Shown one piece after another: positions 16,729 through 22,802 of a stretch of 22,802 nt of DNA (position 1 is its first letter; every line of letters starts with the position of its first letter). Made by a program: the position numbers and the translations under genes. The stretch is taken from contig JBBFLY010000047.1 of assembly GCA_037478855.1 (NCBI GenBank), positions 1-22,802 of the forward strand, read 5' to 3'. The notes under the pieces are model-generated. The model saw only the letters and a list, made by a program, of their open reading frames with translations, had not been told where the DNA came from and ran no database searches. The stretch is from Rhabdothermincola sp037478855 (GTDB lineage Bacteria; Actinomycetota; Acidimicrobiia; Acidimicrobiales; Acidimicrobilacustridaceae).

Positions 16729-18456
16729 GTGCCGCGGGTCGTGCGGGTCCTCCCTGACGTTCCTGCCATCGACAAGGCCTTCGACTACCTGGTCCCCGAC
16801 GAGCTCGGGGACCAGGTCCGCGTCGGCACGATGGTGCGCATCGCGCTGCACGGTCGGCGGGTGGGTGGCTGGGTGGTCGCCGACGGTGTCGAGCCACCAC
16901 CGGGCATCGGGCTCAAACCACTCGCCAAGGTGACGGGATGGGGTCCCACCCCGGATCTGCTCGATCTGGCCCGGTGGGCGTCGTGGCGGTGGGCGGGCCG
17001 GCCGGCGTCGTTCCTGCGGACTGCCTCGCCGGAGCGTGCCGTGATCGACCTGCCCGACCCCGCCTCCTCCACCCACCCGCTGCCGGAGGTGACGGACGGG
17101 CTGATCCGCGACGCGCTCGGCAACCGCGGGGTGACGGTCCTTCGTCTGCCGCCGGCTGCGGACTGCTACCCCGTGGCCCTTGCGGCGGCCGCCACCGGGC
17201 GGGCACTGATCCTCGTTCCGACGACCTCGGCTGCGAGACATCTCGGACTGCGGTTGCGACGGGCCGGTGCGTCGGTGGCGGTGATGCCCCACGAGTGGGC
17301 CCGGGCGCGTGCCGGGGCGACCGTGGTCGGGACACGGGCTGCCGCCTGGGCGCCGGTGGTCGACCTCTCCGCGGTGGTGGTCATCGACGAGCACGACGAG
17401 AGCTGGCAACAGGAGCAGGCACCCACCTGGCATGCCCGCGACGTCGTGGTGGAGCGTGCCCGCCGGGCGGGTGTGCCCTGCGTGCTGGTGTCGCCGGCGC
17501 CGACCCTGGAGGCCCTCGCGCTCGGCCCGCTTCTCACGCCGCCCCGGGCAGCCGAGCGTGCGGGTTGGCCGGTGCTCGACATCGTCGACCGTCGCGAGGA
17601 CGACCCGGTCCGCGGCAGCCTGTTCTCTGAACGTCTCGTGCGGGTGCTGCCCCGGGAGGGGAGGGTGGTCTGCGTGCTGAACCGGAAGGGTCGATCACGG
17701 CTGCTGGCCTGTGCCTCCTGCGGTGACATCGCCATCTGTGACCAGTGCCGGTCCTCGGTGGTCCAGGACGAGACCGGCGACCTGGCGTGCCGCCGCTGCG
17801 GAGCACGCCGGCCCCAGATCTGTCTGGGTTGCGGAAGCGGGAGGTTCAAGAACCTCCGGGCGGGTGTGTCGCGGGTGCGTGAGGAGCTCGAGGCCCTGAT
17901 CCGTGAACCGGTGGCCGAGGTCACCGCCGCGACGACGGATGCGGACCTGTCGGACGTGCGGGTGCTCGTCGGTACCGAGGCGGTGCTGCACCGCGTCGAC
18001 GCCGCCCGGTTGGTGGCCTTCCTGGACTTCGACCAGGAACTGCTCGCGCCCCGCTACCGCGCTGCCGAGGAGGCGCTCGCGCTGCTCGTGCTCGCCACCC
18101 GGCTGGTCGGTGGGCGCGGTGCGGGCGGGCGGGTGCTGGTGCAGACCCGTCTGCCCCGCCATGAGGTCCTCGAGGCGGCGTTGCACGGAGATCCCGGGAG
18201 GGTCTCCGCCGCCGAGGCCGTGCGCCGGGAGGCGCTCGGGTTCCCGCCGAGGACGGCGATGGCGGTGGTGTCCGGTCCGAGCGCGGCGGCGTTCATGGAG
18301 TCGTTTGGTGAACCGCTCGGGGTCGAGGTGCTCGGGCCGAGCGAGGGGCGCTGGCTGCTGAGAGCAGCCGAGCATCGACCTCTTCTTGATGCGCTCGCCG
18401 CCACCCCGCGTTCCAGTGGTCGCCTGCGGATCGAGGTCGACCCGCTTCGACTCTGA
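16729..18456 (+). CDS. priA: Primosomal protein N' (PriA-like), helicase motifs degenerate
   Basis: PriA reloads the replication machinery at stalled forks. The 575-residue product keeps the N-terminal 3'-end-binding domain (VVRVLPDVPAIDKAFDYLVP) and eight Zn-binding Cys (C328, C331, C337, C340, C354, C357, C365, C368 in CASCGDIAICDQC and CRRCGARRPQICLGCGSG). The helicase core is eroded: the Walker A GxGKT site is PPAADCYPVALAAAA (141-155), DEEHD is DEHDES (220-225), motif V GTQMIAKG reads GTEAVLHR, and motif VI is unrecognisable. It is shorter than the 730-residue E. coli protein. Actinobacterial PriAs are known to lack helicase motifs, so it probably acts as a structural restart factor. GTG 16729 is chosen by homology; CTG 16708 or GTG 16741 are alternatives. 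Confidence 0.9.
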   Translation: MPRVVRVLPDVPAIDKAFDYLVPDELGDQVRVGTMVRIALHGRRVGGWVVADGVEPPPGIGLKPLAKVTGWGPTPDLLDLARWASWRWAGRPASFLRTASPERAVIDLPDPASSTHPLPEVTDGLIRDALGNRGVTVLRLPPAADCYPVALAAAATGRALILVPTTSAARHLGLRLRRAGASVAVMPHEWARARAGATVVGTRAAAWAPVVDLSAVVVIDEHDESWQQEQAPTWHARDVVVERARRAGVPCVLVSPAPTLEALALGPLLTPPRAAERAGWPVLDIVDRREDDPVRGSLFSERLVRVLPREGRVVCVLNRKGRSRLLACASCGDIAICDQCRSSVVQDETGDLACRRCGARRPQICLGCGSGRFKNLRAGVSRVREELEALIREPVAEVTAATTDADLSDVRVLVGTEAVLHRVDAARLVAFLDFDQELLAPRYRAAEEALALLVLATRLVGGRGAGGRVLVQTRLPRHEVLEAALHGDPGRVSAAEAVRREALGFPPRTAMAVVSGPSAAAFMESFGEPLGVEVLGPSEGRWLLRAAEHRPLLDALAATPRSSGRLRIEVDPLRL

Positions 18457-18553
18457 GCTCACCGGGCCGGTCGTGCTTCTCGGCGAACGCGACGTCGTGA
18501 CGACACGCGGCCGGTGCTGCCGTCGGGCGCCTCAGGTCCCGCGGCGCTGCGGC

Positions 18554-19105
18554 TCAGCCGAGCCCGGTGTCCGAGCCGGGGTCCGCCCACTGCTGGCGGC
18601 GAGCTTCGTAGAGCGCGATCGCCGTGGCGGTGGCCACGTTCAGCGAGGCGATCCGGCCGACGAGCGGCAGGTAGGCGAGCTGATCGCATGCTTCCAGCGT
18701 CGCCCGGCTCAGACCGCGGTCTTCGTGGCCGATGGCGAAGCACACGTCCACGTCGAGAGCGAGCTCCTGGATCGGCGAGGCCCCTTCGGCGAGCTCGAGA
18801 CCGACGACGAGGTACCCGTCGTCGCGCGCGGCCTGCACCGCGGCGGCACCGTCGGCCACGCTGGTCCAACGGAGGTAGCGCTGCGATCCGAGGGCCGTCT
18901 TGTGGACCTTCGGGTGGTCGGGAGGTGTCGAGCCCGCGGTGAGCCACAGCTGTTCGACGCCGTACGCGGCCGCCGAGCGCACGATCGCCCCGACGTTGAA
19001 CGGGTTCTGCACGCCGTCGAGGGCCAGCGCCACCCGGTCGGTCGTGCGCCGACGCCAGGAGCGGTGGAGACGCTTGAGCGCGGTCGGCGACAGCTCCCGG
19101 GTCAT
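18554..19105 (-). CDS. TrmH/SpoU-family RNA 2'-O-methyltransferase
   Basis: A knotted SPOUT methyltransferase predicted to methylate a ribose 2'-OH in tRNA or rRNA using S-adenosylmethionine. The 183 residues contain the three family motifs: NPFNVGAIVRSAAAYGV (34-50, motif 1 with N34 and R43), FAIGHEDRGLS (123-133) and LPLVGRIASLNVATATAIALYEARR (146-170, motif 3, forming the knot). The N-terminal extension is short, as in TrmL/TrmH-like proteins rather than RlmB, which has an L30e-like domain. The substrate cannot be named. ATG 19105 overlaps the stop of the preceding minus-strand gene as ATGA. It converges on priA; the 97-nt gap (18457-18553) has no T-run terminator on either strand. Confidence 0.92.
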   Translation of the reverse strand: MTRELSPTALKRLHRSWRRRTTDRVALALDGVQNPFNVGAIVRSAAAYGVEQLWLTAGSTPPDHPKVHKTALGSQRYLRWTSVADGAAAVQAARDDGYLVVGLELAEGASPIQELALDVDVCFAIGHEDRGLSRATLEACDQLAYLPLVGRIASLNVATATAIALYEARRQQWADPGSDTGLG

Positions 19106-19725
19106 GCGCGGTCCCCGTCGACGACGGTGCGCAGGATCCGGTAGCCACCCCGGGAGGTGAGCCGCTCGGTCGGGTGCTCGTGTGCGGTCAGCCAACGCTG
19201 CAGCGAGTCGGCACCGAGATGCTTGTGCACCACCATCACCAGCTGGGCGCCGGGGCGCATCCGATCGAGCCAACCGAGGAGCAGATCGTGAAGCGCCGAC
19301 TTGCCGATGCGGATGGGTGGGTTGCTCCACGCGGCGTCGAAGCGCAGGTCGGAGGGCACCTCCTCCGGCGGGAGCACACGGATGTTGGGCAACGCCAGGC
19401 GCGTCGCGTTCTCGCGGCAGAGGTCGAGCGCCCGTTCGTTGACGTCGACGGCCCAGATGGTCGCTTCCGGTGCCCGCCGGGCGAGGCTCACTGCGATCGG
19501 GCCGTAGCCGCAACCGATGTCGAGCAGATCCGAGGCTCCAGTCGGCAACGGCGGTCCCTCGGTGAGCAGGATCCTGGTGCCGGGGTCGATGCGGTCCGGG
19601 GAGAACACCCCACGGTCGGTGATCAGCTCCGCATGCAGATCGGGCAGGTTCAGCGCGACGGTGCGCCGGCTGTGCCGGGCCGTGGGTGTCTGGTCGAAGT
19701 AGTGGCTGCGCGGCGGGCCGTGCAC
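19102..19725 (-). CDS. RsmC-like class I SAM-dependent methyltransferase
   Basis: Single Rossmann-fold methyltransferase resembling the C-terminal catalytic domain of RsmC (16S rRNA guanine-N2 methylation). The 207 residues show FSPDRIDPGTRILL (41-54), motif I LLDIGCGYGPIAVSLA (67-82), WAVDVNERALDLCREN (91-106) and the N2-guanine-type catalytic NPPIRIGK (135-142). RsmC's second N-terminal domain is missing, as in many actinobacterial homologues, so the target is uncertain. Start GTG 19725 is preferred: ATG 19803 would run through the start of divergent def and add residues antisense to it. TACCTT ends 7 nt before this GTG on the minus strand. It is co-translated with the downstream TrmH-family gene by a 4-nt overlap. 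Confidence 0.88.
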   Translation of the reverse strand: MHGPPRSHYFDQTPTARHSRRTVALNLPDLHAELITDRGVFSPDRIDPGTRILLTEGPPLPTGASDLLDIGCGYGPIAVSLARRAPEATIWAVDVNERALDLCRENATRLALPNIRVLPPEEVPSDLRFDAAWSNPPIRIGKSALHDLLLGWLDRMRPGAQLVMVVHKHLGADSLQRWLTAHEHPTERLTSRGGYRILRTVVDGDRA

Positions 19726-19732
19726 GACCTCG

Positions 19733-19738
19733 AAGGTA
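19733..19738 (-). promoter_or_regulatory. Candidate -10 for the RsmC-like / TrmH pair (leaderless type)
   Basis: On the minus strand TACCTT (TAnnnT) is followed after 7 nt by the GTG at 19725, so the transcript would start at or next to the codon. Its -35 position would fall on the def start region. No ribosome binding site of good spacing is seen, in line with a leaderless start. Confidence 0.42.
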
Positions 19739-19750
19739 CCGGTCCGGCGG

Positions 19751-19756
19751 TAGCCT
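19751..19756 (+). promoter_or_regulatory. Candidate -10 of def promoter (leaderless type)
   Basis: TAGCCT (TAnnnT) ends 6 nt before ATG 19763, which would place the transcription start at the start codon. There is no ribosome binding site. The -35 position (about 19728-19733) overlaps the -10 of the divergent minus-strand promoter. Confidence 0.48.
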
Positions 19757-19762
19757 GGCCCT

Positions 19763-20296
19763 ATGGCGTATCCGATCCGGGTCATCGGGGACCCTGTCCT
19801 CACTCAGCGCGCGGCCGAGGTCGACGAGATCGACGGCAAGCTCGCCCAGCTGGTCGACGACATGCTCACCACGATGTATGAGGCTCCCGGCATCGGTCTG
19901 GCCGCACCGCAGGTGGGTGTGCAGAAGCGGCTCTTCGTCTACGACTACGACGATGAGCCGGGGGTGCTGATCAACCCTGAGATCCGCGAGTCGGCTGGCG
20001 AGTGGGTCTTCCAGGAGGGCTGCCTGTCGATCCCCGGGCTGTACTTCGACATCGTCCGGCCGAAGGAGATCCTCATCGTGGGCCTTGACCTCGACGGCAA
20101 CGAGGTGGAGATCGAAGCCGACGAGCTGCTGGCCCGCTTGTTCCAGCACGAGCTCGACCACCTCGACGGGGTGCTCATGATCGAGCATCTCGACGCCGAT
20201 CAGCGCAAGGAGGCCAAGCGGGCGATCCGCGAGCTGCGCCTGCGGGAGCAGACCGAGGCCCGCCAGCCCGCTGCCGGCGGCCTGCGGCTGCCCTGA
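19763..20296 (+). CDS. def: Peptide deformylase
   Basis: Metal-dependent enzyme that removes the formyl group from new N-termini as they leave the ribosome. The 177 residues have all three motifs: GIGLAAPQ (43-50), EGCLS (85-89, Cys ligand C87) and QHELDHLDG (128-136; ligands H129 and H133, catalytic E130). The N-terminus MAYPIRVIGDPVL is typical, so ATG 19763 is secure. It lacks a ribosome binding site and follows TAGCCT by 6 nt. Pairing with fmt, which adds the formyl group, is a widely conserved arrangement; fmt starts within 20 nt of the stop. Confidence 0.96.
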   Translation: MAYPIRVIGDPVLTQRAAEVDEIDGKLAQLVDDMLTTMYEAPGIGLAAPQVGVQKRLFVYDYDDEPGVLINPEIRESAGEWVFQEGCLSIPGLYFDIVRPKEILIVGLDLDGNEVEIEADELLARLFQHELDHLDGVLMIEHLDADQRKEAKRAIRELRLREQTEARQPAAGGLRLP

Positions 20297-20312
20297 TCGC
20301 CCCGTGGGGCCG

Positions 20313-21239
20313 ATGCTGCCTCCGGCTCCGTCTCATCCCCAGCGGCTGGTCTACCTCGGGACGCCGGAGCTGGCGGTTCTGCCGTTGCGTGCGCTGCATG
20401 CGGCGGGCTTCGAGATCGCTCTCGTCGTCTCACGCGCCGACAAGCGGCGGAGGCGGAGCAGCGGTCCGGAGCCCAGTCCGGTGAAGGCCGCTGCGCTCGA
20501 GCTCGGCCTGCCCGTCACGGACCAGCTGGAGGTGGCCGGGCAGGTGGGCGCGGACCTGGGTGTCGTGGTGGCCTACGGTCGGCTGATCCCGGTGTCGCTC
20601 CTCGAGCGTGTCCCGATGATCAACCTGCATTTCTCGCTCCTGCCGAGATGGCGCGGCGCGGCGCCGGTCGAGCGGGCGATCCTGGCGGGGGACGAGACGA
20701 CGGGGGTCTGTCTCATGCGGGTCGAGGAGGGGCTCGACACCGGTGGGGTGTACGCGCGGAGGGAGCTGTCGATCGGGCCGGACGAGACGGCCGCGGAGCT
20801 GCGCGAGCGGCTGGTTGCCGCCGGGGTGGAGCTGCTCCTCGCAACGCTCGAGCGTGGGCTGGGTGAGCCGCAGCCACAGGTGGGCGAGCCGACCTACGCC
20901 GAGAAGGTCACCCCCAACGAGCTGCGGTTGGACTGGGAGCGGCCCGCACTCGAGCTCCACCGCAAGGTGCGGGTGGGGGGCGCGTACACCTTCTTCCGTG
21001 GCAAGCGCCTGAAGATCTGGCGCAGCCGGCTGGTCGATCCCGGGTCGGCGCTCCAGATCGAGCAGCTCCCCTCGGAGCCGCCGCGCCCCGGTGAGCTGCT
21101 CGGCACGATGGTGGCGACCGGTGACGGGATGCTCGAGCTGCTCGAGGTGCAGCCGGAAGGCCGTCCCCGGATCGACGCGCAGAGCTGGCGTCACGGCGCC
21201 CGCCCCCAGCCGGGTGAGCGCCTGGGTCACGGAGCCTGA
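20313..21239 (+). CDS. fmt: Methionyl-tRNA formyltransferase
   Basis: Transfers formyl from 10-formyl-tetrahydrofolate to initiator Met-tRNA. The 308 residues (from ATG 20313) have an N-terminal RLVYLGTPELAVLPL (usually GTPEFAV), the active-site segment NLHFSLLPRWRGAAPVERAI with N104 and H106, and D142 in EEGLDTGGVY, then the C-terminal tRNA-binding barrel starting near TYAEKVTPNELRLDW. GTG 20304 is an alternative start giving three extra residues; neither has a well-spaced ribosome binding site. It ends with TGATG, sharing one base with the rsmB start. Together with def it forms the formylation/deformylation pair. Confidence 0.95.
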   Translation: MLPPAPSHPQRLVYLGTPELAVLPLRALHAAGFEIALVVSRADKRRRRSSGPEPSPVKAAALELGLPVTDQLEVAGQVGADLGVVVAYGRLIPVSLLERVPMINLHFSLLPRWRGAAPVERAILAGDETTGVCLMRVEEGLDTGGVYARRELSIGPDETAAELRERLVAAGVELLLATLERGLGEPQPQVGEPTYAEKVTPNELRLDWERPALELHRKVRVGGAYTFFRGKRLKIWRSRLVDPGSALQIEQLPSEPPRPGELLGTMVATGDGMLELLEVQPEGRPRIDAQSWRHGARPQPGERLGHGA

Positions 21240-22393
21240 TGGCGGAGGCGCACGCACCGGTCGACGGCCGAGCCGGTGTTGCGGCCCGGCAGCTCGCGGT
21301 CGAGGCGCTGGTGCGCATCGACGAGGAGGGCGCGTACGCCAACCTTGCGCTCCCGCCGCTGCTGGCGCGAAGCGGGCTCAGCGATCGCGACCGTAGGTTC
21401 GTGACCGAGCTGGTCTACGGGGTGACCCGCATGCGTCGGGCCTGCGACTGGCTCGTCGACCGCTTCGTAGCTCGCGAACCCGATCCGACCGCCCGGGCGT
21501 GGCTGCGCGTCGGGGCCTACCAGCTGGAGTTCCTGCGCACGCCACCGCACGCCGCGGTCAGCGCAACCGTCGAGGCTGCGCCGCGGCGGCTGCGCGGCCT
21601 GCTCAACGCGGTTCTTCGGCGGGTGGCAACCGTGGAGCCTGACTGGCCCGACGACGCGACCCGGCTCAGCTACCCGGACTGGCTGGTGGAGCGACTCCGC
21701 GCCGATCTGGGGCCGGAGACCGCTCGGGCTGCGCTCGAGCAGATGAACCTGCCAGCGACCGTCACCCGTCGAGCGGACGGGTACGTGCAGGATCTTGCGT
21801 CGCAGTGGGTGGCCGAGGCGGTCGAGGCCCACCCCGGGGATCGGGTGCTGGACGTCGCCGCGGCACCGGGCGGAAAGGCCACCGGGATCGCCCGAGCCGC
21901 CGGGATGGTGGTGGCGACGGACATCCGTCCGGGAAGGGCGGGGATCGTGGTCGGCAACGCCGACCGCCTCGGCCTCCAGAACGTGGCGGTCGCGGTGGCG
22001 GACGGTCTGCGTCCACCGTTCCGGGAGGCGTCCTTCGACCGGATCCTGGTTGACGCGCCCTGCAGCGGCCTGGGCACGCTCCGGCGGCGGCCGGATGCCC
22101 GCTGGAGGGTCCGCGAGCACCAGGTCGCACAGCTGGCAGAGCTCGCGAGCAGGCTGGTCGAAGCCGCTGTGCCGCTGCTGCGTCCCGGTGGGCTGCTCGT
22201 CTACAGCGTCTGCACCCTCACTCGGGCGGAGACCATCGAGGTCGACGAGAAGATCGCGGCGAGTCATCCGGATCTGACCCCTCTCCCGTTGCCGGAGGGT
22301 CCCTGGTCGCCACACGGTCGTGGGGGGCTGCTGCTCCCGCAGGCCGCGGGGACGGATGGCATGTTCCTGCTGCGACTGCGCGCCGCGGGGTGA
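21239..22393 (+). CDS. rsmB: 16S rRNA m5C967 methyltransferase RsmB-like (Sun/Fmu), internally shortened
   Basis: Methylates C967-equivalent cytosine in 16S rRNA. The N-terminal NusB-like domain (about 12-125: RQLAVEALVRIDEEGAYANLALP, LRVGAYQLEFL, LLNAVLRRVA) is followed by the catalytic domain with LDVAAAPGGKATGIA, ILVDAPCSGLGTLRRRPDARWR (motif IV Cys) and VYSVCTLTRAET (motif VI Cys). The two Cys are the nucleophile and release residues of m5C enzymes. Length is 384 against about 430-450 normally. The shortfall lies between MNLPATVTRR and GYVQDLASQ, where E. coli RsmB has some 40 more residues of its RNA-binding subdomain. ATG 21239 overlaps the fmt stop by one base. Catalysis looks intact; target specificity may differ. 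Confidence 0.93.
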   Translation: MAEAHAPVDGRAGVAARQLAVEALVRIDEEGAYANLALPPLLARSGLSDRDRRFVTELVYGVTRMRRACDWLVDRFVAREPDPTARAWLRVGAYQLEFLRTPPHAAVSATVEAAPRRLRGLLNAVLRRVATVEPDWPDDATRLSYPDWLVERLRADLGPETARAALEQMNLPATVTRRADGYVQDLASQWVAEAVEAHPGDRVLDVAAAPGGKATGIARAAGMVVATDIRPGRAGIVVGNADRLGLQNVAVAVADGLRPPFREASFDRILVDAPCSGLGTLRRRPDARWRVREHQVAQLAELASRLVEAAVPLLRPGGLLVYSVCTLTRAETIEVDEKIAASHPDLTPLPLPEGPWSPHGRGGLLLPQAAGTDGMFLLRLRAAG

Positions 22394-22411
22394 CGGCGCC
22401 CCGTCGGCGGG

Positions 22412-22420
22412 TGACATGCT
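22412..22420 (+). promoter_or_regulatory. Weak extended -10 before the MoaB/MogA gene
   Basis: TGACATGCT resembles the extended -10 pattern except that the first T of TAnnnT is C. It ends 7 nt before ATG 22428, the same spacing as the other leaderless-type starts here. The match is poor and is listed only because the spacing repeats. Confidence 0.22.
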
Positions 22421-22427
22421 CTGTCGC

Positions 22428-22802
22428 ATGCGTGACGATCCCGGCGACCGTGACGAGGTGCTCCGGGCCAAGGTGCTCACCGTGAGCGATGGCGTGGCCG
22501 GGGGTACGCGTGAGGACCGGTCAGGCCCGGCGCTGGTGGCGCGCCTGCGGGCCGAGGGCTACGAGGTGGTTGAGCACCGCGTGGTGCCCGACGGGCGTGA
22601 GGAGGTGGGCGAGGCGCTGGTCGAGCTCTCGGAGGGTTTCGCGGGGCTGATCGTCACGACTGGTGGCACGGGGTTCGGCCCGCGCGATCTCACGCCCGAG
22701 GGGACGCTCGTCGTGCTCGACCGGGAGGCGCCGGGCCTGGCGGAGGCGATGCGTCTGGCGAACCCGTTGGGTCGGCTGTCGCGTGCCCGTGCCGGCACCC
22801 GG
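22428..22802 (+). CDS. MoaB/MogA-family molybdenum cofactor biosynthesis protein, 5' part
   Basis: Runs off the right edge after 125 codons; the family is about 160-190 residues. The MoCF-binding fold is visible: AKVLTVSDGVAGGTREDRSGP (15-35), EGYEVVEHRVVPDGREEV, then the substrate-binding GLIVTTGGTGFGPRDLTPEGT, followed by LVVLDREAPGLAEAMR. Members adenylylate molybdopterin (MogA/MoaB) before Mo insertion; MoaB and MogA cannot be told apart from this part. It starts at ATG 22428, 34 nt after rsmB, with no ribosome binding site; a weak TGACATGCT lies 7 nt before. Whether it belongs to the def-fmt-rsmB transcript is unclear. Confidence 0.9.
   Translation, partial: MRDDPGDRDEVLRAKVLTVSDGVAGGTREDRSGPALVARLRAEGYEVVEHRVVPDGREEVGEALVELSEGFAGLIVTTGGTGFGPRDLTPEGTLVVLDREAPGLAEAMRLANPLGRLSRARAGTR

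Noticed and set aside
15266..16900. 544-codon minus-strand frame opposite coaBC, metK and priA
   Set aside because: Crosses three confident genes and shows no conserved motif; a shadow of codon usage.
18457..18553. Bidirectional terminator between priA and the minus-strand methyltransferase
   Set aside because: The region is GC-rich with small inverted repeats such as GTCGTGACGAC, but the loop would be too small and no T-run exists on either strand.
19726..19803. ATG 19803 start for the RsmC-like gene
   Set aside because: The extra 26 residues are antisense to the def promoter and N-terminus; GTG 19725 with its own -10 is simpler.

Overview
This is a high-GC, densely packed stretch of bacterial chromosome made almost entirely of housekeeping genes on the + strand. 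Actinomycetota is indicated by an actinobacterial-type integration host factor (mIHF) next to gmk and rpoZ, by a PriA that has lost its helicase motifs, by a CoaBC with a PAMHTEMW motif, and by three gene blocks resembling those I remember from mycobacteria (aroB-aroQ-pepP-efp-nusB; pyrR-pyrB-pyrC-carA-carB-pyrF; mihF-gmk-rpoZ-coaBC-metK-priA). Here the blocks lie end to end. A deep lineage such as Acidimicrobiia is my guess from protein style and is not proven. There are no tRNA, rRNA, CRISPR, phage or insertion-sequence signatures.

Layout. 1-298: 3' part of an amino-acid ABC transporter ATPase whose last residues look foreign and may be the tail of aroK. 295-2884: aroB, aroQ and a Xaa-Pro aminopeptidase, each overlapping the next by 4 nt. 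2936-3915: efp and nusB. 3961-4090: a compact regulatory leader with an extended -10, a good PyrR-binding hairpin, a strong ribosome binding site, and a terminator-like hairpin inside the 5' end of the pyrR reading frame. 4028-12917: pyrR-pyrB-pyrC-carA-carB-pyrD-pyrF, all overlapping, covering de novo UMP synthesis except pyrE; a class 1B pyrD is present but its usual partner pyrK is not. 12928-15453: mihF, gmk, rpoZ and coaBC. 15518-18456: metK and degenerate priA. 19725-18554 (minus strand): an RsmC-like and a TrmH/SpoU-like RNA methyltransferase. 19763-22393: def, fmt and rsmB. 22428-end: 5' part of a MoaB/MogA-family gene.

The genes supply aromatic precursors, pyrimidine nucleotides, GMP phosphorylation, coenzyme A and S-adenosylmethionine, plus transcription (NusB, omega), translation (EF-P, deformylase, formyltransferase, rRNA methylation) and chromosome functions (mIHF, PriA). 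Most junctions are stop-start overlaps, implying translational coupling. Several genes that follow a break start 6-7 nt after a TAnnnT box, the pattern expected of leaderless transcripts.

I see no wholly novel system. The most interesting item is the pyr leader, where PyrR binding, translation start and an intragenic terminator appear physically linked. Next are the chimeric left edge, the missing pyrK, the shortened RsmB and the divergent leaderless promoters before def.
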